Assembly: GCA_019828595.1 (NCBI GenBank)
Contig: JAHQRK010000008.1
Coordinates: 1,116,001-1,180,000, forward strand
Direction of reading: 5' to 3'
DNA from: Aphanomyces cochlioides
Taxonomy: Eukaryota > Oomycota > Saprolegniomycetes > Saprolegniales > Verrucalvaceae
Length of the DNA: 64,000 nt
The stretch's first letter is position 1, and each line of letters begins with the position of its first letter. This document shows, piece after piece, positions 31,086 through 40,668 of the stretch. The translations under genes and the position numbers were made by a program. Under the pieces are notes generated by a model, which was not told where the DNA came from, ran no database searches, and saw only the letters and a program-made list of their open reading frames with translations.

Positions 31086-32609
31086 CTAGTCTACCTTCAA
31101 AGCTGAAGCTTGTTGCACAAGTTGGACATCCCAAAAGCGCTGATTGGCGGCTAAAAATAGAACCATTTCAAAATTCACAGGAAGCAACGACAATCGTTGA
31201 TCTGTCAAGACAAGCTTTGCCTTTGAAAAAAGTCGCTCCACTATATTGGAAGTTGGAAGGACAAAGCGTAGGTCTTGAACACTTAATTGGCCCGATTGAT
31301 TCTTTTTTTGTTCGGCATCGAGAAGTATTTGGTTAGCAAAAGAGACGTTTGTATCTACAACTGAGACGTCAGAGTTTTCAACAATTCTTGCAACTCCACT
31401 GCCGATTAAAATGTCGGCTTCGTCGTCAGACAGCTCTCCCATCGAGTACGTAAAACTTTCATAACAGCACTCTCGAATAAAGGATTTTGGACAATCTCAG
31501 CATCGTAGGCCAAGTATGCTGCCATGGTAGGGAACTTTGAAATGACACCATCAAATAGGCATCGAGCAACAGACATAGTCAATTTCTCCGACTGCAAAGT
31601 CTTCGTCACTGAATCCAGGTCGACCAACTTTGTCTGTAGTTGCACAAGTGTGCGCAATTCGGCACGACTCGGCATGCAATCAGCCACGCCAATGAGGTCA
31701 TTCAAATAGGGCTCAATTTCAATGAAACGGCTTATCATGGCCAGTTCTGACGACCAACGAGTTACGTTGCGTGTCATCGGTGCCAAATGCGTCTTCTTAC
31801 GCAGCATTCCGCGATTTCGAAGAGTTTTACATTTGACCATGACATTGTTGACCTTTTTCAGCAAACCCTCATGGTCTTGCATGTAGGCTTTCACGGCCAA
31901 ATTGAATTTATGACTTGAGCAGCCAATCAAAGGAACACCAATGCGTCGTGCAATTGCTTGATTGACGCTACAGTTGTCGCCAGAAATACAGACAATATTG
32001 TCTAGACTCTTCTTGAAAATATCCAAGGTGTCTATAATGAATTGAATGTGTTGGTCTGCGCTCAAATCGGCTTCATCTGGTAATGGGGAAAATGCAAGAA
32101 GCGGACACAAAAGTGAACCAGAGTCATCGACAAATGAGGCAAATAATCCACAATATGTTGTACCATGCGACGACCAACCATCCATGGTTAACCCAAATCG
32201 CTTAGGAAGGACCTCGGCAATCTTCCTTTCCACCAATATTTCGAGAGACCGCATGGTCTTCTGTAATGTTTTTTGCAGGTTGACTCCAATTCGGTGTACT
32301 TGCGGAACTTCTCGTCTTCAACAATCGAAAAGGGGAGGTTTCTGTTGACAATCAAGTCAATCCATCCATAAAGCGAGCCTGCTTTTGTTGACACAAAGTC
32401 GAAATTCGAGAGTACAGCTTTGGAGTTCTGAGGGTTTCAGCGTATGCTGTGAGGAATTTTGGGTTGGATGACTTCATGTGGCTCACCAGATTAGTATACC
32501 CCTTGGACAAGTTTTGAGCTATTGGTTTCTTGCATTTCTTGCATATGTGTGATTTTGAATCTTCACTTATCTCATAGAAGTGCTCGGCGATGCTTCGAGT
32601 GTCATTCAT
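31086..32609 (-). pseudogene. hAT-family transposase relic
   Basis: Four overlapping frames from 32609 downward. BED zinc finger (HICKKCKKPIAQNL, then LVSHMKSSNPK); YGWIDLIVNRNLPFSIVED; FGLTMDGWSSHGTTYCGLFA (Asp); LLAFSPLPDEADLSADQHIQ; NIVCISGDNCSVNQAIARRI (Asp); IGCSSHKFNLAVKAYM; C-terminal dimerisation region VLPTSNIVERLFSKAKLVL ending at 31086. Frameshifts near 32370, 32240 and 31420. Same family as the 17252-19418 copy. Confidence 0.87.
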
Positions 32610-32819
32610 CCGTCAATTTCCACAATACGCGATCTAGTGGTTACATTATCTTTTACGTCTCTTCATGAACAATATCTTTCGCGACTCTTCATACTTTCAA
32701 TTGACTTAACATATTTTGGGTAACGGTTGTAAAATTTCGCGACAAAATCGGATGCACATGACTCATTTAAGAACATTTATGACTTTATACTAGTATGAAG
32801 AGAAATTATAATTTCATAA

Positions 32820-33060
32820 ATGCTTGGACGAATTTGATTCATTTAGAACATTTAAGAAATGATATTTTTGATAGGACAAATTGTCATTTAAGAAATGATA
32901 TTTTTGATACAACAAATTGTCATTTCCTAAATGCTCTAAAATGAAGCTTCTCCGTAAAGGCTTCGTTTTAGAACATTTAAGAAATGACATTTTTCTAATT
33001 TTCATTTCTTAAATGCTCTAAAACGAAGCTTTGAAAGAGAATCTTCATTTTAGAACAAAA
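32820..33060. repeat. Fold-back cluster of TTAGAACATTTAAGAAATGA units
   Basis: The unit TTTAGAACATTTAAGAAATG appears in plus orientation at about 32845 and 32968, and its inverse (CATTTCTTAAATGCTCTAAA) at about 32922 and 33004. Flanking copies of AATGAAGCTT and CGAAGCTTT occur too. The tract can fold into several hairpins. AT-rich and non-coding; abuts the Tc1 element at 33076. Confidence 0.75.
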
Positions 33061-33075
33061 AAGAATTCAAAACTA

Positions 33076-34519
33076 CACCTTTTCTCAATCAATTTGAACC
33101 AATATTCCAATCAATATGAAATATAAAACAGCTCATATTCTATTTTAAAATAATAGACGTTTTATAAAAGGTGGATTTCCAATCAAAATGAAATTTTCTC
33201 CATTCAAATTGAAACACTTATCATTTCCCGTACTGCATGTCTTCAAAGCGCAATGCCTTCTCCAAGTTTTGCTGACAGAAGAGAGCTTCACGAACCACAA
33301 GCGACTGAGTGATGGATCGGAGTGAAGCTTGAGCAGCTTCCTCGAGTAAAGACATTCTTGCCTCAAGAAAGGTATGGTAATCTCGTCGGTCAAACATATC
33401 ATTCGTGCGTAGAGCAAGAAAACGCTTGATGTGCGACTTGAGGACACTGAAGCAGCTTTCAATGGGGTTCAGCATGGGGGAATACGGCGCAAGATGAAGA
33501 AGCACCAAGTCATCATACGGATACACGCGCTCTTCAGTTTGCGAGTGAGCAGGTGCGTTATCCAAGACAATCACGACTTTCTTACCCTCAAAATCAGCTT
33601 GCCATGATTGTGAACTCTTGACAGCATGATAAACTTCTTCCACAAAAGAAGCATTCTTGTCCATCTTGATACTTCCGCGCTCGACACGAACACAAACCAA
33701 CCCATCCACAGACGAGACAGCGCATTGGAGTTGAAGGTTTGGACCATGGGATGGAGGCAGCACAGCCGTTGCTCGCTCGCCTTTCTTTGAACGCCCTTGG
33801 CTTCGCTTGCAGTACAGATTGTAATTTGTTTCATCATAGTAAACAATGTAGTCGTTCGATTGTTGGTGCATAATGAGTTGGCGCGCAAAAGCTTGTCTTT
33901 TCGTCTTGTTTTGTTGGTTGTTGCACGTTGAAGGCTCCATTCGAACTTGTTTGACAGTGTAGAGCATGCCAATTAAATGCCGACTGATTGTTTGGATTGA
34001 AACATCGGTGCCAGGAAAATCAAGCGCGATAAAGTGCTTCATTTGGCCTAATGTATACAGACAATTATCATTAAGATAAGTTTCAAGCGCGTCGCGGATT
34101 TCATCTGTCATTTTCGTCCGCCCAGGGCGTGCTCCACCTCTGGGTAAAGCTTTCACTCGATTGGAGGTCACGACACGCCACGCCGTGCTCTTGGAAACAC
34201 CATTGTGTTTAGCAATAACTTTCCAGTCAGGATTTCCTTGCAAGTATGCATCGAGAACTCGCTGCTTTTCGTCCTCAGTTGGACGCTTCGAACTGCCTTG
34301 TCGCTGCATGAGTGAAATTCGAAAGTGGGGACTGGCCCCGGATGGATGGGACTCTGGCGCCAAGGTTTCGCGCCCGGATTTGGTTCCATTGTTTCAATTT
34401 GATTGGACAATATTTCACTTTGATTGGAATATTTGATCCTTCCAGAACTCGTGAAATTCTATATTTTTATCAATCTCACTTCGATTGGAAATTTGATTCA
34501 AATTGATTGGGAAAAGGTG
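33076..34519. mobile_element. Intact Tc1/IS630-type transposon
   Basis: TIRs CACCTTTTCTCAATCAATTT at 33076 and, from 34519, CACCTTTTCCCAATCAATTT, each extended by GAACCAA or GAATCAA. TA flanks both ends (33074-33075, 34520-34521). Length 1444 bp with one uninterrupted transposase gene. Confidence 0.92.
33221..34310 (-). CDS. Tc1/IS630-type DDE transposase, apparently intact
   Basis: 362 residues from ATG 34310 (MQRQGSSKRPTEDEKQRVLD); the longer open frame upstream begins with TTG and extends toward the TIR. HTH: WKVIAKHNGVSKSTAWRVV; second DNA-binding part: TLGQMKHFIALDFPGTDVSI. Catalytic motifs: YIVYYDETNYNLY (Asp), VVIVLDNAPAHSQ (Asp), LAPYSPMLNPIESCFSVLK (Glu). No lesions, matching TIRs and TA duplication: a candidate active element. 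Confidence 0.92.
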
Positions 34520-34521
34520 TA

Positions 34522-35344
34522 GAGTTTAGAAGCCTAAACTTAGTTTTGAATTCAAATAAAGAAAAAGAAAAATGAACATTTTGAAATAGTTTAATACGTC
34601 GAAGTCCTGCCGAAGAGTTTTCATACTATAGTCTGGGTGCTCCACCCAAAGATAACTTTGAGTTTCCACACAACACTAGCACTGTTGACCCATTGCCGCG
34701 ATCGGTCTCCGCAGGGAACTTTGTCCTAGAGAACCACGGTGTAGGATAGCGATGCTGGCGGCATGGAGCAGACCCCCCGTGAGGGCTTGAAACGAGCAAT
34801 TGACTGTTGGGCAGGAAATCGAAAATGAGCAGTTGTTATTGTTTAAGGTGTACAACCTGTAGAATACATGCGCAGTCAAAAGAACGGACCTGAATGCTTA
34901 AGTGGAGAATACGAGCGCAATGAATCGCTTAGATGTGGTTCTTGCACATGAAGTACTTTATGTATTTTAACATTAGAGAATATATTGCTCGTAATCTTCT
35001 GCCAGCAGAAGTTGCCCAGCGATAAGGAAGCCGAGCTTCCCTGGATGAGGGAATCTCATGCATCAACAGCCGTTATCAGGGCCATTGTGACCCAGAGCAC
35101 AATAAATATGGCCATTTCAACCATGACGCCGATCACCAGGGCCCTTTTCATTAATGATTGCAATAACCATGTCCGTGTTGGGTCGTTATAGCAATTGTTA
35201 CGGGTATCAGAGAAGCGATCCCCCTCAATTATGCCATAAAAAGTAGGGCCATATAAGGGATTTTCCATTAATTGTTCCCAAGGCCTGGTGGACATTACCT
35301 TGCGACACCATTTGCCAATTTCCTGCTTGGTGTTCAAGTCTCCA
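34522..35344 (-). other. Mostly empty; one possible membrane-protein exon at 35056-35352
   Basis: The minus-strand ORF 35056-35352 starts with ATG (MHLGDLNTKQEIGKWC) and ends with a hydrophobic stretch (VIGVMVEMAIFIVLWVTMAL) that could span a membrane. I recognise no family. It overlaps the head of the TPR-family fragment at 35345. The rest, 34522-35055, has no supported gene. Confidence 0.3.
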
Positions 35345-35597
35345 AGATGCAAAACGAAGCTGAGAAGAAAGCTAAAAGGTAAGCCTTTCGGACTGACCCT
35401 TGGCTATTTCAAACGATTTGATGAGATCCTATTTGAAGGCTTGACCACTGGCGACGTATGCATTGATGCTCGAAGCTGACAAAATTATATCGAAAGCACG
35501 TGCCTACGAAAGCATCGCGTCCATCATGGACCATGAAAAATCGTTTGAAATAGCCAAGAGTCAGCTCGAAAGGCGTCAGGGTTTCAAGTCTACTCAT
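35345..35597. pseudogene. Two facing N-terminal fragments of the TIR-like/TPR/ZZ family
   Basis: Plus strand 35370-35480: PFGLTLGYFKRFDEILFEGL then TTGDVC. Minus strand 35597-35500: LTPFELTLGYFKRFFMVHDG then RDAF. Both match residues about 10-40 of the intact genes and point toward each other. Neither retains the TIR-like core. Remnants of an inverted duplication or two independent truncations. Confidence 0.7.
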
Positions 35598-35776
35598 GGT
35601 CCTAACATGTACCCATGGTATATACTATAGCTTATTAGTACTTCCAGAAATCCTGCTCACTTTGATCAGTGATGGTTCAGCAGTCTAAAATTTAAACGGT
35701 AGATTTATCTACTGGTTAGCTTTGTGAGATAAACAGCGTAGGTTGTGTGTGCCAACTTTTTGGATCGCTCGCTCTA

Positions 35777-36209
35777 CCGTATTTGCCGTACTTCTGCACC
35801 TACGAAAATGTCATCAAATTATCATATGTTAAGTGCAAGTAAACAATAAATTGGAAGATGCTTCACTTCTACATTCTAGCGTTTCATTGGTTGAAATAGA
35901 CTGATATTCCATCGTGATGGTGTGTTCACTCCACCAGCCAGTTCTCGTTCGTTGCCTTTGACCTCATGGCTAAACGAAGTCGCCAAGAAACACCGACGAC
36001 ATCGACAGCACGTAGCTCCATTTCAAAGGGATCGACGCAGATGCCAATACTTTTTCTCAGTTGAGCATCATGATAGGCTGATTTCTGTCCAATCAAGAAG
36101 GAATAGGTGCAACTCTATTGATCCTGAAATCTTTCAACCATAGTTAATTTTGCCGTTAGGTGCAACTCAACGATGAAAAATCGTAGGTGCAGAAGTACGG
36201 CAAATACGG
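35777..36209. mobile_element. TA-flanked MITE (433 bp)
   Basis: TIRs CCGTATTTGCCGTACTTCTG at 35777 and the same sequence read from 36209; similarity continues CACCTACGA. TA at 35775-35776 and 36210-36211. Internal GTTAGGTGCAACTC-like repeats near 36105 and 36160. No coding capacity. A Tc1/mariner-derived MITE. Confidence 0.9.
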
Positions 36210-36211
36210 TA

Positions 36212-37264
36212 GATTCAGATCAATGTCGGCATGATGGCGCGCTGAGTGGTGCTTGGTAGATGGCACGATCGGTCTGACACCTCCAAAGAGTAAGTACTTC
36301 ATGTTGAGCGCTCGTCTTCAGCGAATCTGAATGAGAGCATGAAAGAACCTACAAATTGTTGTCTTGATAGAATAACCCGTCGCAAAGCGAGTGTTGAATT
36401 TGTCAAATGATAAATAGTAATCTCCCCAAGCGATGAAAATGAAGAATATTCGATTGTTTTAAAACTGTTCGCTCTGCATACCGGAGTAATCCTCATCGAA
36501 TATGCCCGCCCGTCTTCATTGCAGATATCCGATCTGGTTGAGAGCTATCCCTGTTACGACTGTCTAGAATATGATATTTATCGTCGCCCACGGTCAGCGC
36601 CAGAGTCGAGGGAACTTAAAGTCGATCACTTCGTGTGAACACCATATCGCTGAGCTTAACGTTGAGATGCGATCAGACTCCGCGTCGGACTGTCTTGTCT
36701 GGTATCGCAATTTTCAGTACCATAAATGATTTGTAAGTTGGGACCGCCAAATCAATCGGTGGACATCCACTGTAACAAGTTATACGTCGGGGAGTTGAAA
36801 AAATATCTATTTATACAGTAAATAAAAACTTAAAGTTCAAATTGGTTGATGTCAGGATCAAATAAAGATATCAATGAAAACAGGAGAAAGACTTACGTAG
36901 TTATTGATTCTCATGAATAAAAGAACCCAGTTACTTGGAACGAACAATTGATTGATTGATTGATTGATGGAGTTAACCAAGTTTACACCGAGGAACCCTG
37001 TTCATTTTGCAATTTTCAAGCATCCAGTGTATCAGTAAAATGAAGTCGTTGTATTGTCATTGCTTGCAACATGAATTCTACTTTGGAATACTTGACAACG
37101 GACATTCTGCGTCAAATGGCCCGGAACCTAGTAGTCATGGGACCGCTTCGGCCTCGCCCATGATATTGCTAGGCCGGATACCGGCGCTTGAATGTGTCAG
37201 TATTCCTTCTGAAGAATTCTTAGCAACCCTACAAGCAGAAAAAAGAATATAGTTGATTTAAAAC
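36212..37264. other. No gene seen; ATTG microsatellite
   Basis: No supported ORF. (ATTG)n of about five units lies at 36947-36967. The TIR of the pogo relic downstream was not found here. Confidence 0.5.
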
Positions 37265-38654
37265 TTAAACAACTACCTCAAATACAATGTCGTTGGCAAA
37301 CCGTGATTGTCCATGGCCATAAATTCCGCATTTGACAAATCCATTCATAATCGTTTGTTTCGGCAGCTGCTCCCACACCTCATTCACCCACTCAACAAGA
37401 TCAAACCTCGTCGGACATTCTAGTTGTATCTTTCCATCACCAAAATTCTTGATGGACTTGGACAAGTGAGACAGCCACTTCTGTCGCAAACCACTTTTCA
37501 ACGGGCGCATCTACGCAACGTCAGCAGGTTGACACTTCCAGGTGAAGGTTGGCGGTATTTTGCCTAAAATAACTGAAAGACTTTTAGCGCATTCAACGAC
37601 CTCGGCTGTGAAGTGGGCGCTAAAATCGTCCCAGAGAAGCAGGATTTTTGGTAACGACTTGTCTTTTCGGTTTCCAAAGTGATATTGTAGGAATGCGACT
37701 GAGATCGAGCTATTCCACCAAGCACTTGGATTGCCGTATATCTGGCTTGGATGCCGCTCTTGCAATTCCTCGATCTCCGACCATAATTTCACACCAAATC
37801 CATGGCGTTGCTCAAGGTTTTCAACAACGACTGCTTCAATTCTTGACTCTATTGTCTTTAGGACAAGAAACAAGGGATACTTCTTGCCTTTTGTATCAGC
37901 GAGGAGCATCGCGGTCATACGGTATTTTTTGTGCCCAGTGCTTCGAATCCATACATGTTTTGCACCCTTGGTGTCGATTGTAGTCGTGGGTACAATTCAT
38001 AATTCACCGCGGTCTGATCGGCATTGTAGATTTCGGCAATGTTGTGCTCTAATATGAGTTCATTGATATCATTTGAAAAGCGCTCAAGCGCGGCATCGCC
38101 GTCAGTTTCACTAGTTGTACCAGACCGACCCTTGACGCTCATGGACAAACCCATCTTGTCATAAACCCATTGATCCACTGTGAGCTTGCTTTGAATTCTT
38201 GTGGAGTCAAAAAACCAGTCGTCGCAGCAACGTCTAGGGCTTTGGCAGCGAGAAGCAGACGACTCATAGGGATGCCATCTTGGCGAAGTGTTCGAACCCA
38301 ATTTGCAATTTGTTCTTCTTCTTCTTTCGTCAAGGACGTAACTGTAAAGATTTCTCTCTTTGTCTTCATGTGCTTGGTAGCTGGGTTTGTTCCCAACTTC
38401 TCAATGTTTTCACGGTCGTTTTGCCAGCGGTTAATCCGCTTCCATTGCAGTTTTCTTGAAGCGCCAACCAATTCACCAAAAAATACTCTAATTGCCTTGT
38501 GAATCGAGTTGTCTCTGGCGTAGTTGATGATGGCGAGCCTCTTTTCATACGTAAAGTAGGCACAATGGTGCTTTGGAGGTTTTTTAGAGACCTTTTTTAT
38601 CGATGGTCGTCCTCGTGGCATCGAATGCAGATCTGTCTGATTCATTGGCGCCAT
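37265..38654 (-). pseudogene. pogo/Tigger-type transposase (CENP-B-like), two lesions
   Basis: ATG 38654 (MAPMNQTDLHSMPRGRP). DNA-binding part: YEKRLAIINYARDNSIHKAI, then a second HTH region (EEEEQIANWVRTLRQDGIPM; SRLLLAAKALDVA). A frameshift at about 38150 lies between WINGFMTR and GLSMSVKGRSG. Catalytic core: EIYNADQTAVNYELYP (Asp), LLLWDDFSAHFTAE (Asp), TWKCQPADVA (Asp), so the triad is of the pogo DDD type. An in-frame TAG at 37511-37513 follows PADVA where relatives carry a Trp (TGG to TAG), then MRPLKSGLRQKWLSHLSKS to the end. TIRs not located. Confidence 0.85.
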
Positions 38655-39539
38655 GAATTCAAATGCTCCCGCCAACTTTGACACACCTCCCATACAGCAT
38701 AAATTATTTTCCAGAGAATTTGTACTGACTAGAGGCTCCTTAAAAATATATACTTTGCAAATATCAGTAAATGGAGTTTCCTTGTGGTCCCAACTTACAA
38801 GTGATTTATCAGTTAGGGTCAGCGACACATTGTGGGTCAAACTGTATACAAAAACTTTGATTGGAAAAGATGCGAGTGGTTAAAAATGAGATACTTCAAG
38901 TCGTCTGATTGGCTTGAAACTTGTAAAATATAATCCTTCAATTCTCACGAATTCTGAGGTATTTTTAGATCATTCTTATTCCCTCATGCGCCAAAGTTGA
39001 GCAAGGCAGCATTCGCATACAAAACTCAAGATAAAACTTTGGAATGATATTTTTTTTTGGAGGAGAAATGGATAATTAGAATACTCGAAAGACACTCTTA
39101 ACAAGCTTTGAAGTCGCGTTCCACAACACAATCAGCTCAAAATATGACTGCCAATTGCTTGGTATCCTTGGTTGATGCCAATTGCGCTTCAGATCGCAGC
39201 ACTGTGGTTGTATGACTCACAATATGTCGCATCCAGTTTTCCTTAAAATTTGACATTTTGAACTGTGAAGTATTCAATCATGTAGCTTCGTTGTGCAATG
39301 TCATGAGCCTAAGTGAACTACGTTTTCTTTCTTCTTTGTAGTAATGTCATCTATGACTATAGATTCCATGTGGAGGCGAAGCTATCACCCGCTAGTCTTT
39401 TGACTCACTACTTGTCGCTAACGGATATGGTAAGGATATTGTGAACATAAATGGTGCTTCTACTCTATCCTTGGAATACAATGCGATTTGCCTTGAACTT
39501 GCAGCTGAACCGTTCTTGGCACTATATTCTCGCTCTTTT
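38655..39539. other. No gene seen
   Basis: GTCAGCGACACATTGTGGGT near 38818 could be the 5' terminal repeat of the pogo relic, but no matching opposite end was found. The remainder to 39539 has no supported feature. Confidence 0.4.
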
Positions 39540-40293
39540 TGTGTTACTGATCATAATTCGAGTCAAACGACGTAGGCATCATGTAGTTGTCAAACGAGAG
39601 ATAGAACGTTGGGGCATTTTGTAATTTGTACAGCTGCGAGGCAATTGGCGCATCAAATTGATTCGTGTCCAGAGTCCTACGTATTTCCACGTCGTCACAA
39701 TTTCAGGTTGAGGGTCAGTACAGGACAACTAAAGATGGCAAAGTAGCAAGACTCATTGGAACAACTCCAGTAAATGCATTGTGATCCAAGCGAAGAATTT
39801 TCAAGCTTTGAAATTTGGCCAAAGTCGACGGCAAAATATCCGAAAGAAAGTTGGAACTTAAATCTCTAAGCAAACTGTCAGCTCAAGAATAACGGAGAAA
39901 ACGTAACAATTCTTGGAGCGATGATAGCCTTGCAAAAGAGTTCGGGAGGTAACCTCGCAAGTTGTTTTGGCTCAATTTTCTACGACATGCTCCTAACGAC
40001 GTTGAAATTGACAGGTTTCTTACATCGAAATGATCTTGCCTTGTGTGTTACAGAGGATGCCATACCACTAGCGAGGTCACTTGTAAGATGAACAACTTTG
40101 AGATCAAATTTACTCGGCTGAGGCATGGGTCGCTTGTCTGATCCAAGACTGGCCATGGCGTATGCCAACTTGGACCACCAGTCGCCCAGAACAACATCTT
40201 GAGAGCCGCTCGATCATTCCGCGACGCAGCAGCTCGACTGAGAGACGGAGAGACAAGCAAGGCCAGGCACAAGCCGAGGAGAATGTGACGCAT
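39540..40293 (-). CDS. Secreted plant-type leucine-rich repeat protein, short or degraded
   Basis: ATG 40293 with a clear signal peptide (MRHILLGLCLALLVSPSLSR), followed by the LRR N-cap RNDRAALKMLFWATGGPSWH. LRR units follow in shifted or spliced frames: SQNNLRGYLPNSFARLSSL (about 39970-39915), LRDLSSNFLSDILPSTLAKF and LKILRLDHNAFTGVV (about 39870-39770), NQFDAPIASQLYKLQ (about 39650). The N-cap and LxxLxLxxNxFxG units are those of plant/oomycete extracellular LRR proteins or LRR receptor kinases. No transmembrane or kinase part is visible. Introns or frameshifts near 40100 and 39900 are needed to connect the pieces, so it may be a pseudogene. Confidence 0.6.
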
Positions 40294-40668
40294 CTTGCAA
40301 ATTGAACGACATGTCGGAGATGCACCTATAAATAGAACGACATAATTGCCATGACATCGCCAGATTGAATTTATCCCTTGGTTAGACAAATACCACGGAG
40401 CTCACCGCCATGAGATGTCGTCCTTGTGCTGAGCTAGGTGTAGAAATAATCGCTTACATGCATATTTGTCCCAACTTCATTCTTTTGATGATAATAGACG
40501 GCAGGCAGTGGATGAACATGAGTGAGAGCGTGAGTTGCAGCCAAGTTCTCGATTTCTTCCATCAAATGTTGACCTTGCTGAGTAAAAATGAGATTTAGCA
40601 ATGAGCAAGAACCTAAAGGAGTATATAAGATGGCGTGAAAGAAGTTTATACCCAAAGTTAATATATAT

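Noticed and set aside
36947..36967. (ATTG)n as a regulatory element
   Set aside because: Simple microsatellite without context suggesting function.
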